A stretch of DNA of 64,000 nucleotides from Symbiodinium natans (GCA_905221605.1 CAJNDS010000759.1:1-64000), one strand, 5' to 3'; counted from the first letter of the stretch, positions 53,601 through 62,277 are shown. A program made the numbers and translations. The notes: generated by a model from the letters alone, not told the origin.

Positions 53601-56476
53601 CCCTATACACCCTTTAAACCCTATAAACTCTTTAAACCCTATAAACCCTATAAACCCTACACACCCTATAAACCCTATAAACCCTATAAACCCTACAAAC
53701 CCTATAAACCCTTAAAAACCCTGAAAAACTCTGAAAAAAACCTTAAAACCCCTTAAAACCCCTTAAAAAACCCTATAAACCCTAAAAGCCCCACAAACCT
53801 TAGACCCCTGAACGCAGCATGGAGGTGCCCACCTTGCGCGGCACGATGCGCATGCTGATGCTGCGGAACCCCTGGGGCGGAGACAAGGACCCTGGTCACC
53901 ATCCACCTAGCCCTAAACCCTAAACCCAAAACCCAAAACCCTAAACCCCAAACCCTAAACCCTAAACCCTAAACCCTAAACCCTAAACCCTAAACCCTAA
54001 ACCCTAAACCCTAAACCCTAAACCCTAAACCCTAAACCCTAAACCTACCTGCGGAGCTTTTGGGCTTAAGAGGGTTCAGAGTTTGGGGGGTTTGGCGGTT
54101 TTGGGGGTTTGCGGTTTTGCAGGTTGGTTTGCGGGTTTGCGCGGGTTTGCGCGGGTTTGCGCGGGTTGGCGGGTTGGCGGGTTTGCGGGTTTGGGGGTTT
54201 GGGGGTTTGGGGGTTTGGGGGTTTGGGGGTTTGGGGGTTTGGGGGTTTGGGGGTTTGGGGGTTTGGGGGTTTGGGGGTTTGCGGTTTTGGGGTTTTGGGA
54301 TTTGGGGGTTTGGGGGTTTGGGGTTTTGGGGTTTTGAGGTTTGGGTTTGCGGGCTTCGGTTTCCAAATCGGACTCCTTTTGTCTACTGAAACTACTCCAG
54401 ATTTAATATGGACATGGGCTGGGTGTGGAGGACAGTTGCTCCAAATTGGTAAGGGTCCCTTTCTCATGGCGTTTTGTTTCTCATCTTCTGGTTACAGCTC
54501 AGACCCTAACCCCTGAACCCCTAACCCTAAACCCCTAAACCCCTAAACCCCTAAACCCCTAAACCCCTAAACCCCTAAACCCCTAAACCCCTAAACCCCA
54601 AACCCCTAAACCCCTAAACCCTAAACCCTTGCTTGTTAGCCAGGGCAAGGCCTGAACCCTGAACTCCGCACCAGCACGGCCCGCCCGGAGGAGTGGACTG
54701 GGCGCTGGTCCGACAATCACCCACTGTGGTCCCAGCACCAGGAGGCGGTTTAGGGTTTTGGGTTTAGGCTTTAGGGTTTTAGGGTTTTAGGGTGTAGAGG
54801 GGTGTACGGGTCTAGGGGTGCAGGGGGTTTAGGGGTTTTGACGTCGAGGGTGCTGAGAAGTAGGGTTCTATGTGCCCTAAATGGGGTTCGCGCGAGATAG
54901 GCCCCACTTATAGCTCTACTTATAAGAACCCTCAATTATAGCTCTAAGAACCCTCAAGCCCCGTAAGCCCTTCTTGAGGATTTAGGGTTTAGGTTTTAGG
55001 GCTTGACTCACAACCGGATCCTAATGAAAACTTAAGGCAATTCAGTTTGTTTTTGTCCTGACCCCAAACCCTAAACCTTAAACCCTAAACCCTATACCCT
55101 ATACCCTATACCCTATAAACCCTACACCCTAAACCCTAAACCCTAAACCCTAAACAAGGGGTACATAGTGGGATCTTTGCGAGGATCTTCGGAAGCTTGG
55201 CATTAAGTCTTCACGTTGAATCCTGAAGTCTCACTTAGCAAGGGAGCCCATCGTAGTTCTCTATATCGCCCCTTTTGGGTCCTCTACAGAATACAAGTTT
55301 AGGGTTTAGGGTTTAGAGGGTTTAGGGTTTAGGGTTTAGGGTTTATAGTTTTATAGGGTTTAGGGTTTAGGACGGCACCCACCCTTCTCAACAGGACCAT
55401 TTAGACAGCGACCCAAGTTCGTCCACAAGAAGGAAACCTATAGGGCTCCGATTTAGGCGAGATTGCCTGGACACCCTTGAAAACCTGGTTTTGGGGTGCT
55501 ATACCGTCAATGCTCTTTGTGGTGCTGGGTTCTTACGGTTGATCATATAAGTCCTGCATGACCCAAAGTACCCTAAACCCTAGAATTATGGTAGTTTAGT
55601 ATGGTAGAGTCATGCAGGATTTATAGTATCAAGCGTATTATTATTGCTTATAACTAATCCCCCCCCAAAAAAAAGGAGAGTATATACTATGTTTCCAGGG
55701 TCTACTCCGAAGGTGAGAAAACCTGTCCGCTGAGGTGAAGTCGAAGCTGAGACCAAAGTTCGAGAATGACGGCGTGTTTTGGATGCTCCTGAGATGCACC
55801 GTCCGAGGAACCGAGTGTAGGGTTTGGGGTTTAGGGTTTAGGGTTTAGGGTTTAGGGTTTGGGGTTTAGAGTTTAGGGATAGGGGAGGTTCCGAACTGGA
55901 GTCCGTTTCTTGGCCTTCTCATCAGGAGTCCCATCCTGACATATGAGCGGACCCTGAATGTAGATCACCCCCCCCCCCCCCCCAATTGTCCGAAGACCCC
56001 CTACAGATTAGGGTTTATAGGGCTTAGGGGTTTAGGGTTTGGGACCTTCCTAACTTCCGTCCAGTGGCCTTCGCGTTGATATCAGATGGTACCCCTCGAC
56101 TCTTAAACTCCTGACCCTACAAGTTTTGACCTGTACAACTAACACCTTGCAGCAAAACAAGGCTGCGTCAACGCGGACCCTGATAAGCCTCCAACAGGGT
56201 TCAGGGCTCCCTGACCCCAACCAGAACTGCTATTTAACTGCTATTTGCCTAAGAGCCCCCCAAAAAAATCAAAAAACATTCTGGCCTTATAAGGGTAATA
56301 TAGGGAGTACCATCTTTGAATGACAGTCCCTGCTTGGGATCCCCACTATCCTGCAGACCCACAAAAGGGAACGTAGCTAAACCCCTATTTTGCTGGCCCA
56401 CGAGGCAATGGGAAGACTTCCAAGCCGTCTTCGATTCTGTTCATGTCTGTCAGAAGTCCATGCTGGAGACTTGGGC
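38530..56476 (+). CDS. Calpain-type cysteine protease gene, many short exons (span)
   Basis: Twelve + strand segments match successive parts of the calpain catalytic core in the correct order. They are LGNCW (Cys), the FD..R/W.E..VDEYIP strand region, PYFCQPHGNE, AKLFGSYAHL, CFRALTGREP, DEDFWKQL, GLVEGHA (His), LRNPWGG (Asn), EEWTGRWSDN..LW, DGVFWM and WEDFQAVFD. All three catalytic residues are visible. Calpains are intracellular proteases, calcium-dependent in animals; the calcium ligands were not checked here. Exons are 40-110 bp and introns reach several kb of telomere-like arrays, MITEs and a minisatellite. Borders are approximate, and some exons (for instance directly after GHA) were not found. 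A decayed locus cannot be excluded. Confidence 0.75.
38869..38958 (+). CDS. Calpain exon: DGRFVLELFDYRQ
   Basis: After GTCAG the frame reads SHLEVFKVDGSQTDGRFVLE and LFDYRQGK, corresponding to the beta region before the W.EVVVDD motif. The minus strand also has an open frame ending in a GTGAG donor, but the order of the neighbouring exons favours the plus strand. Confidence 0.7.
39389..39470 (+). CDS. Calpain exon: WREFVDVVVDEYIPC
   Basis: After GCAAAG the frame reads PAPWREFVDVVVDEYIPCVG and DFSLVLLG, matching the calpain W.EVVVDDYLPC motif. CCCTAAA at 39310-39370 upstream and TTTAGGG variants from 39475. Confidence 0.85.
39870..40040 (-). repeat. Long CCCTAAA array in a calpain intron
   Basis: About 24 copies, with CCCCAAA and CCCTAAT variants. 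A 60-bp unique segment (40042-40105) and a TTTAGGG array (40100-40200) follow. Confidence 0.9.
40271..40376. mobile_element. MITE family F, copy without array
   Basis: GGTACCACCCTCATACCCTT at the left and AAAAAAGGGTACACTCATTA with ACCAAG at the right. It resembles ankyrin intron 2 (14104-14338) without the telomere-like insert. Confidence 0.7.
40460..40705 (-). repeat. Degenerate CCCTAAA / CCCCAAA array
   Basis: Mixed telomere-like variants ending just before a 25-30 bp exon-like segment at 40711-40756. Confidence 0.85.
40757..40930 (+). mobile_element. Family F introner with internal TTTAGGG array, ending at calpain exon
   Basis: GTGGTACCCTTTTTACTC and CCTTATAAAGTAGCCAACCC match family F. 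A TTTAGGG/TTTCGGG array (40825-40920) interrupts it. The element ends GCTACCAAG|G exactly at the calpain frame. Confidence 0.7.
40931..41035 (+). CDS. Calpain exon: WADEAEPYFCQPHGNE
   Basis: The frame reads WADEAEPYFCQPHGNEPLGC, corresponding to the calpain segment before LLEKA (P.FC.P.GNE.W). The exon may end soon after NE; TTTAGGG starts at 41042. Confidence 0.75.
41036..42188. other. Calpain intron with MITEs and an exon-like segment
   Basis: TTTAGGG at 41042-41085, family F-like MITEs at 41085-41195 and 41255-41345, CCCTATA/CCCTAAA at 41835-41970, then 41972-42051 (frame ASLDKKGSRMASIALKEGAL) ending CTGCAG|GGTTTAGGG, and TTTAGGG/TTTTGGG at 42052-42145. The middle segment may be a further exon. 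Confidence 0.5.
42189..42232 (+). CDS. Calpain micro-exon: ALAKLFGSYAHLAE
   Basis: After CGGAG the frame reads ALAKLFGSYAHLAE, matching EKA.AKL.GSY..L. A GC donor (GAG|GCCAAC) is likely because the frame soon meets TGA. Confidence 0.8.
42360..42510. mobile_element. MITE family B, copy 4, with internal TTTAGGG array
   Basis: ATATGGTCCCTTATTTCCTT at the left and CCATACTCAGGAACCATGTA at the right match family B. A TTTAGGG run (42433-42478) lies in the interior. Confidence 0.8.
43225..43400 (-). repeat. Long CCCTAAA array
   Basis: About 24 copies, nearly perfect. A TATATA tract lies just upstream (43193-43210). Confidence 0.9.
43475..43519 (+). CDS. Calpain micro-exon: CFRALTGREPRESR
   Basis: After CTGCAG the frame matches the calpain A...LTG segment. 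It ends AGGAG|GTTTAGGG, so the telomere-like array supplies the donor GT. Confidence 0.75.
44162..44283. mobile_element. MITE family A, copy 3
   Basis: Left TACTTGGAGGTTCATGGCAC and right ACACTGAACCTCCCAG. The interior ACTTAAGGGGCTTCTAAGTG is shared. Confidence 0.85.
44719..45191. mobile_element. MITE family A, copy 4, expanded by a GCATTGT repeat
   Basis: Left GCTTGGAGGTTCACGGTACT and right TTACTAAGTACCCTGAACCT are family ends, but about 270 bp of GCATTGT/GCATCGT repeats (44836-45110) separate them. The 192-codon Cys/Ile/Val-rich frame across the repeat (44652-45230) is an artefact. Confidence 0.8.
45761..45854. mobile_element. MITE family D, copy 3
   Basis: Best-preserved copy: GGGATGTTCCCCCTTTATGC with AACAGTCC at the left, GGACTGTTAGTAAAAGGAGG with AACATCCC at the right. 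Confidence 0.9.
46516..46582 (+). CDS. Calpain exon: AGDEDFWKQLCEHNLQSPGT
   Basis: After AGCGCAG the frame matches the calpain segment (W..L...) between the LTG and GLVxGHA motifs. CCCTAAA upstream and TTTAGGG from 46595. Confidence 0.65.
46990..47281. mobile_element. MITE family A, copy 5, interrupted by a CCCTAAA array
   Basis: Left ACTTGCATGTTCAGGGTACT and right TTACTAAGTACCATGAGCCT are intact, but a perfect CCCTAAA array (47077-47217, about 20 copies) sits in the middle. Confidence 0.9.
47282..47445 (+). other. Exon-like segment and TTTAGGG array
   Basis: A unique 70-bp piece (frame RAVEGSAVWASLVAVPRQQ) lies between the MITE end and a TTTAGGG array at 47378-47445. Confidence 0.35.
47843..47996. 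mobile_element. MITE family A, copy 6, inside the minisatellite
   Basis: Left GCTTGGAGGTTGATGGACTT and right TCGTAAGTAGCGTGAACCTT. The interior is more AT-rich than other copies. Confidence 0.75.
49625..49890 (-). pseudogene. cob: Mitochondrial cytochrome b fragment (NUMT)
   Basis: The minus strand of an AT-rich island encodes three consecutive pieces of cytochrome b in three frames: SHPDNALEACGLL, TPLHIVPEWYFLC and AMLKAVPNENAGFIILVTSF. PLHIVPEWYF and AMLKAVPN are hallmark cytochrome b sequences. Cytochrome b is a membrane subunit of respiratory complex III and is mitochondrially encoded in dinoflagellates. The two frame changes, the AT composition and the flanking minisatellite show a nuclear copy that cannot make the protein. 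A mis-assembled mitochondrial fragment is a less likely alternative. Confidence 0.85.
50770..50882 (+). CDS. Possible exon: LAKQADLEAVAFSCTGRRLA
   Basis: The frame from ASGVASSIC through LAKQADLEAVAFSCTGRRLA to RAAY is protein-like and ends directly at GTTTAGGG (50883). It lies between calpain exons. An alternative frame gives CIRCGKLDLLGK. Confidence 0.35.
50883..51065 (+). repeat. TTTAGGG array with a TCTAGGG block
   Basis: About 26 copies. A run of seven AGGGTCT copies (51010-51052) sits inside otherwise regular TTTAGGG. Confidence 0.9.
51110..51183 (+). CDS. Calpain exon with catalytic His
   Basis: After GATAAG the frame reads MMSAIIDGAEQVREDGLVEG and HA, matching calpain DGLV.GHAYS. 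The His codon is 51178-51180. A GC donor (GCC|GCGAGG) would end it. Confidence 0.8.
51184..53214. other. Calpain intron, mostly unassigned
   Basis: 51184-51590 is unique DNA with a CCCCATCCAGTACCAGT direct repeat (51361 and 51381). TTTAGGG at 51595-51670, poly-G/C at 51797, 51903 and 52945-53000, and a T-to-G run at 52649-52676. No coding frame is supported. Confidence 0.5.
53215..53800 (-). repeat. CCCTGTAAA / CCCTATAAA 9-mer array
   Basis: Degenerate telomere-like DNA in which 9-mers have amplified: CCCTGTAAA at about 53460-53555, then CCCTATAAA to about 53715. The YRVYRVYRV frame is an artefact. Confidence 0.9.
53818..53890 (+). CDS. Calpain exon with catalytic Asn
   Basis: After AACGCAG the frame reads MEVPTLRGTMRMLMLRNPWG and GDKDPG. 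RNPWG is the calpain Asn motif; the Asn codon is 53867-53869. Confidence 0.85.
53910..54045 (-). repeat. CCCTAAA array
   Basis: About 17 copies. This is one of the few cases where the C-rich orientation directly follows an exon. Confidence 0.9.
54075..54352 (+). repeat. GGGGGTTT 8-mer array, G-quadruplex prone
   Basis: GCGGGTTT units pass into about 15 GGGGGTTT units. A CCCCTAAA 8-mer array of opposite orientation lies at 54528-54625. Confidence 0.9.
54675..54747 (+). CDS. Calpain exon: EEWTGRWSDNHPLWSQHQEA
   Basis: Matches the calpain segment EW.G.WSD.S..W that follows RNPWG. It ends GAGGCG|GTTTAGGG, with the donor supplied by the array. Confidence 0.85.
54748..55724. other. Calpain intron
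   Basis: TTTAGGG variants at 54748-54840, CCCTAAA/CCCTATA at 55065-55155 and TTTAGGG at 55297-55370. An inverted pair, ATCATATAAGTCCTGCATGA (55543) and TCATGCAGGATTTATAGTAT (55609), suggests a MITE. No gene. Confidence 0.6.
55725..55795 (+). CDS. Calpain exon: KFENDGVFWMLL
   Basis: The frame EVKSKLRPKFENDGVFWMLL matches the calpain DDG.FWM motif that follows the WSD segment. A TTTAGGG array starts at 55817. Confidence 0.75.
56405..56476 (+). CDS. Calpain exon: WEDFQAVFDSVHVCQ
   Basis: After CACGAG the frame reads QWEDFQAVFDSVHVCQKSML and ETWA, matching the calpain DF...F..I.VC motif right after FWM. It ends GGGC|GTTTAGGG. This is the last segment I can assign to calpain. Confidence 0.75.
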
Positions 56477-58480
56477 GTTTAGGGTTTAGGGTTTAGGGTT
56501 TAGGGTCTAGGGTTTAGAACCTTAAAAACCTTCACCTCTTGAAGCCTTTAAACCCTTAAAGCCCCTTCAGCCCCACCCCTGAACCCCTCTTAAACCCATA
56601 AACTCCCTCAACATAATTCAAAGTCCCTTCACCCCGGAGTCTTGCAACGAAACTCGGTTGCTGCTTCATGCAAGGGGTGGTCAGTGTGGGCCTGGAGGTT
56701 CAGATCACAGGTCTAGGGTTTCAGGGGACAGGGAGCAACAACATCAAATACGGACCAACAACGACTCAGATAGGGATGAACCACAAGTCAAGTCATGACA
56801 AGCAAATCAAATCTTTAGAAGGAACACAGGAAGAAAGGAAGAGAAGGAAAGGGAGGAAGGGAGGGAGGGAAGCAGTTTTGGAAGGCCGCCAGTCCACCTT
56901 TGCTGGTATCAGGGTGTAGAATTAAGGGCTCACTCACTCAAGCTAGAAGAATCAGACCATCAAAAACACACGCAAGTCCACAGACAAGTCTTATTCGTCC
57001 TGGCCTCGAGAGCTTATGGTACTAGATGTACTGCAAAACACCTTGACCCTCCGAGCCCTGACCCCGGAAGCCCCCTTGCTCTCATCCTGCCAAGGAAGGG
57101 GAGGCTCTCAGACGCTTCCAAGCTAGCCTTCAGGAGACCATGGGAGCGTTGAGGAACGGGAACCTTTAGGGTTGAGGGAGCTTAGGGTTGAAGATTCGTG
57201 GGGTTTATGGTTTAGGGTTTAGGGTTTGGGGTTTAGGGTTTAGGGTAGCTTTAAGTCAGGTTAGTACCCCAATTTTTTGCCACACCCAGTCATAACTTTG
57301 GCTGCCCTGCTTATAGCTACAGCATAACCTCCAAGTAAACCCTAAAACCCTTCAAAGGCTAGACTTTTGGGCAGGTGCAGGGCTCCGTCAAGCTTCGAAG
57401 GACGGATGTCGCAGTGGAGCCCATTCTTCGTAAGCTTTAGGGTTTAGGGTTTGGTTTTTATGGTTATATGGTTGAGGGTTAAGGACTTAGGGACTTTGGG
57501 TTTAGGGGTTCAGGCAGCAAGAAGTAAGAAGTAGGTAACTAGGTGAAGTCAAGATCTTTGTGGCGGCATGCGCCCTAGGCCCTAGACCCTAAATCCCTAG
57601 AGCCTAAACCCCTCAACCCTAAACCCAAGGGTTAGTTTAAATTCGAAATCTGAAATTCCAAACTCTAAACCCTAAACCCTAAACTCCCCCCCAAAGCCCC
57701 AAAAGGACTTCAGCAACTTCGACCCCTCGCGCGCGAGCCGCGCGCGTGGCATCGCCGCGAAGGCCAAGGCCAGCCGGCAGATGGGTTTAGGGTTTAGGGT
57801 TTAGGGCTTACGGTTTAGGGTTCATAGTTTATAGGGTTCAGGGTTTAGGGTTTAGTGAAACCCCGTTGTTTTGCTGTTTGGGTCTTGGCAGGGTTTAAGT
57901 CTTTTTGAGGGTTTAGTAGGGTCTAGTCGGGTTTCGTCGGGTTTTGTAGGGTTAGTCATGTGAATCCGCACAGTTTCAGCTGAACACGGTAAGCTTAGAG
58001 TCGAAGGGTGCATGTACACATATAGTATATACTTGGTGCCTTAGAGGTGCCCAGGACCCCTTGGGTGCGCCCTCAACCCTGTGGTGTGTTTGTTGGTTTC
58101 AGGGCTTTCAGGGGTTTAGGGTTTAGGGTTTAGGGTTTAGGGTTTAGGGTTTAGGGTTTAGGGTTTAGGGTTTAGGGTTTAGGGTTTAGGGTTTAGGGTT
58201 TAGGGTTTAGGGTTTAGGGTTTAGGGTTTAGCGGGGGAGACCTGGAAAGGGCCTGGCCTGTGTCCCGTGCACCTGGGAAGGGCCACAGGGGGTGGGGGGG
58301 GGGGGGGGGGGGGTGCGGAGAGGGTGAGTTTTGCCTAGAGTAACCTGTAGGCTTCAGGTACACCACCCCTCCCCCAAGATTCCTCCTTCATCAGGCTTTG
58401 CTACCCTGAAGTAGTGCGTTGCCGCAGATTGTGCTCAGGGGGGCTGGGCCGAAACCTTGAACCCTCACCCCTATAGGGCT
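56477..58480. other. Downstream region with one candidate exon
   Basis: TTTAGGG at 56477-56520, GGAAGGGA-rich DNA at 56820-56875, TTTAGGG at 57205-57245, CCCTAAA at 57590-57690, a candidate exon 57706-57783, and a perfect TTTAGGG array at 58110-58230 followed by poly-G at 58290-58312. Confidence 0.55.
57706..57783 (+). CDS. Possible exon: DFSNFDPSRASRARGIAAKA
   Basis: An open, basic, Ala/Arg-rich frame continuing KASRQM after AAAAG|G. CCCTAAA upstream and GGTTTAGGG directly downstream. No family is recognised; it may belong to the calpain C-terminus. Confidence 0.4.
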
Positions 58481-58622
58481 TACTTGGAGGTTCAGGGTAC
58501 TTCTAACCCAATTATAAGTGTAGTCATATTATAGCCCATTTCTAAGCCCCTTAAATCCCCAAGTAGGATGATCATTGGGTTACAAGGACAGTTAGACTTG
58601 GGTTACTAAGTACCATGAACCT
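58481..58622. mobile_element. MITE family A, copy 7
   Basis: Left TACTTGGAGGTTCAGGGTAC and right TTACTAAGTACCATGAACCT. The exon-like segment 58623-58688 (frame EVMALAKMGLLRQRMAAC) starts immediately after it, so the MITE may be an intron. Confidence 0.85.
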
Positions 58623-59095
58623 AGCGAGGTGATGGCTCTTGCGAAGATGGGCCTCCTGCGGCAGCGCATGGCGGCTTGCTCTCACGGGGTTTAGGGTTTA
58701 GGGTTTAGGGTTTACGGGCACGCTTCATATACGGGCCTCTACTATCCATAAGAACCCAAAAGGCCCTAAAGCCCAAGCCCTATACAGCAACCAGGTATCA
58801 AAGAAGTGACATGATGATGAAGCTAGCCCGAACCCGAAACCCCAAACCCTAAACCCTAAACCCTGGGGCTTTTCGTGGTCCGAGGTTGGGCGAGCCTACC
58901 TTCTGTTGAGTTGAGTTGCCGTCCTTCCTGCTATTGTTTGAAGATGTTCTTTTATGTGCTAGTCAGTATGAAAGTTATTAAAGTTGACCAAATAAAACTT
59001 GGAAGTGTATTTCTATAAAAGGTACATGTTATGTTTAGCCTCTTATTTGCCTTCAAGCCCCGAAACTCGAAACTTGCTCCAATGTGACCTCCTTG

Positions 59096-59690
59096 TTTTT
59101 TTTTTTTTTTTTTTTTTGGGGGGGGGGGGGGGGGGCTTCGATCCCACACCCCTACGCCCCAGGGCCTGCCGCCATGTGGTCACTTCATGAAGTTAAGGGT
59201 TCTAGGGCTGTGGGTTTAAAGTTCGGGGTTTTAGGGTTTAGGGTTTTAGGGTTTTAGGGTTTAGGGTTTTAGGGTTTAGGGTTTTAGGGTTTAGGGTTTT
59301 AGGGTTTTTAGGGTTTTAGGGTTTTTAGGGTTTTTAGGGTTTTTAGGGTTTTAGGGTTTTAGGGTTTTGGGGCGTCGGGGTGGCAGGGCTTAGGCGCATA
59401 GGTGTAGCGCTCAAGGAAAACGGCACTTCGTGAGCCATTGACACCGGTCTCCCCTCTAAACTCCCGCAATCCAGGGTTTCAGGGTTTGAGGGTTTCAGGG
59501 TTTCAGGGTTTGAGGGTTTCAGGGTTTCAGGGTTTTAGGGTTTTAGGGTTTTTGGTTTTGGGTTTTGCGGCTTGGGGTTTGGGGGGTTTAGGGTCTCAGG
59601 GTGCTCTTGCAGTCCATCCTTATATAAAACAGCTGAAAGTGTACACTTTTTTTTTTTTTTTTGGGGGGGGGGGGGCTTATGAACTCAGCA
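59096..59690. repeat. T-to-G homopolymer junctions and a TTTTAGGG array
   Basis: T-run passing into a G-run at 59096-59135 and again at 59649-59675. Between them is an AGGGTTTT 8-mer array (59225-59375) and TTTCAGGG/TTTGAGGG copies (59473-59550). Confidence 0.85.
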
Positions 59691-60889
59691 CGTAAGGGGT
59701 TGTTAAGGGCCATCCTAGTAAGTATATGAAACAGGGTTTATACTACTGTTATGAGTGTATGTAAGGTTCCGTTGTGATTTTGGTGAGTGTATATATTTGG
59801 TGTCCTTTTGGGGGTACAAGAAATATGTACCGTACTTCATATCACCCTTGAACCAGGGTGCCCAGTAGTGCCTTCATTCCTGCGAAAGCCAGAGGCCTTA
59901 AACCCTGAACCCCCACCTTTGATATTCGGTTACAAGGGAGTACTGCAAAAGCCTAGGCTTAGGGTTTAGGGTTTCCTCTAAACCTGTAAACCCTATAAAC
60001 CCTGAACAGGGTTGACATCACGTTGCCTCAATGCTGTGTTTCTTGCAAAGGCGAAGGAAATGGGCAAACCAGTGGAAGGCGCTCCTGTTTGGTTTTGAGG
60101 TATGAGTCTTTGGGTTTTGTTTTAGAGCTTCTAGTCTTAGAGGGCTTGTTAGGCATTATAGGGTCTACAGGGTTCACAGGGTTTGGGGGTTTGGGTCCAT
60201 GCCCTGTGAACCTGGAGTAGCCTTTATAGCCCTTAAGCAGGGCAAGTGCACCTTAAACAGTGGCATATCAAACACTTCCTAATGTGCAAGGTTGTTCTAG
60301 GTAGGCTCTCAGCCCTAACCCTAGACCCTAAACCCTAAACCCTAAGCCCTAAGCCCTAAACCCTAAACCCTAAAGCCCCAAGCGAACATCATGGGCAGTG
60401 AGCAATCACAAATTACTCACCCAGAGCCGAAAAACATGAAGCCCTAAGCTAAACCTTGAACACTAGACTCTAGACTAAGCCATATAAACCCCCAAGCCCT
60501 GAACCCCAAAGCTTCTAAACCTCCAAAAACCCAACAAAACCCCATGTACCCTTATAAGCCGTATCACAAACCCTAAACCCTAAACCCTAAACCCTGAACC
60601 CTAAACCCTAAACCCTAAACCCTAAACCCTCAAAGTCGCATCCGGATCCTGAGCCTCGAAGAACCTCCATAATAAAGGGATGGCAGGGTGTGGACTGCTA
60701 TTGCTGTGCTTCTGGCTTAATTCTTTAGGGTTGAGGGCTTTGGGGTTTAGAATAATAAAGGTTTAGAGATTCGGGTCTAGGAATGTCGGGATTTCGGGAT
60801 TTCGGGATTTCGGGGCGGCGGCCTTGTCTTGTAGCTTGGAATAAGAGGCTTCGGCTTCGGCATGTTTCACCCAAACAAATTCCGAAATC
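59691..60889. other. Unassigned, short telomere-like runs only
   Basis: CCCTAAA at 60310-60380 and 60570-60635, TTTAGGG near 59960, and GGGATTTC repeats near 60788. No supported gene. Confidence 0.5.
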
Positions 60890-60899
60890 CTTTCAGGCA

Positions 60900-60983
60900 C
60901 TCAGAGCACTGGCACCCAATGCTTCTCCTTCCGCGACAAGAGCGACAAGGCCAGAGAGGAACTCGCAGACGTCGGGGGATGCC
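60900..60983 (+). CDS. Possible exon: CFSFRDKSDKAREELADVGG
   Basis: A charged, helix-prone frame continuing CPEA, followed by GCTTAGGG and a TTTAGGG array (60990-61110). No family is recognised. Confidence 0.35.
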
Positions 60984-61229
60984 CCGAGGCTTAGGGTTTG
61001 GGGTTTAGGGTTTAGGGCTTAGGGTTTAGGGTTTAGGGTTTAGGGTTTAGGGTTTAGGGTTTAGGGTTTAGGGTTTAGGGTCTAGGGTTTAGGGTTTAGG
61101 GTTTAGGCATGGATGCCCTGAGGTTCAAGGTTTTGGGTGTCGGGTTTAGGGCGTTTGGTTGTCAATGCGGGGGCTCATGGCAGGGCCCCCAGACCACACC
61201 CCCCAACATTCAAGCTTTTGCATGTGTTG

Positions 61230-61745
61230 AGACCCTAAACCCTAAACCCTAAACCCTAAACCCTGAACTCTGCAAGTGCCCTGCCAACAAGTATGACAAG
61301 GAGAGCGCTGTGTCCTGTGATAGGGTCTTTGCTGTAGGGTACATGTTTTTGCTGCCGACGTAGAAGACAGGTTTGCAAATTTTGTCAAGGCACTTCTTGG
61401 CTTTCGGTTTTCCAGGCAGTCTAGATAACCGATGCAAGTCACTCCTTGTGATGGAAAATTTGGTTGAATCCTTGCGGCAGCACCTAAACCCTAAACCCTA
61501 AACCCTCAGCCCTAAACCCTAAACCCTAAACCCTAAACCCTAAACCCCTAAACCCTAAACCCCAAACCCTAAACCCCAAACCCCCAAAACCCTAAACCCT
61601 AAACCCTGTGCCAAGGGCAAGCATCCACAAGTAGCCTGTTCCGGTAGTTCCACCACCCGCTCTGCGACTTTGCATCCTAGACGCCTTTACGTCACTGCGG
61701 CCTGAGCATTGGCAAAAAAAGCGGGTGCTTTTGTTCAGATCCAGG
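61230..61745. other. Ambiguous exon-like segment between CCCTAAA arrays
   Basis: 61266-61332 reads on the plus strand ELCKCPANKYDKESAVSCDR and VFAV before GTAGGG. The minus strand 61249-61437 reads KKCLDKICKPVFYVGSKNMY, faintly LIM-like. Neighbouring genes are on the plus strand. CCCTAAA flanks at 61230-61265 and 61480-61610. Confidence 0.35.
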
Positions 61746-61942
61746 GTTGGGTTTAGGGTTTAGGGTTTAGGGTTTAGGGTTTAGGGTTTAGGGTTTAGGG
61801 TTTAGGGTTTAGGGTTTAGGGTTTAGGGTTTAGGGTTTAGGGTATTAGGGTTTAGGGTTTAGGGTTTAGGGTTTAGGGTTTAGGGTTTAGGGTTTAGGGT
61901 TTAGGGTTTAGGGTTTAGGGTTTAGGGTTTAGGGTTTAGGGT
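61745..61942 (+). repeat. Long TTTAGGG array
   Basis: About 28 copies with a single ATTAGGG interruption near 61843. Confidence 0.95.
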
Positions 61943-62277
61943 TGATACCATCCGCACGTACTAATCAGAATAGGGTCCCTCTTCACCACCCCAAGAAGCC
62001 TTTTTTGCCCGTGGCGTTTTCGTAAGACGTGGAAGGGTTCAGTTTATAGTAATAGAGTCCGCATGGAAGGAACCCAACAACAAGAAGGTGCGCCTTTGAA
62101 TTTCAGGAAATGCTCAACTCTAAGGTGAGTTTTGTGGCCGAGACTGTTTCGGGACACCGGCAGCTAAAAACACCTTAGCCCTAAACCCTGAACCCGAAAC
62201 CCTCGACTCATAGCCATTCCAGAGACCAACGAAATCTAAACCCTAAACCCTAAACCCTAAACCCTAAGCCCTAGGAT

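Noticed and set aside
53410-53610. YRVYRV repeat protein on the minus strand
   Set aside because: Artefact of the 9-bp CCCTGTAAA/CCCTATAAA repeat.
54060-54516. Gly/Phe/Trp-rich and Pro/Asn-rich frames
   Set aside because: Translations of the GGGGGTTT array.
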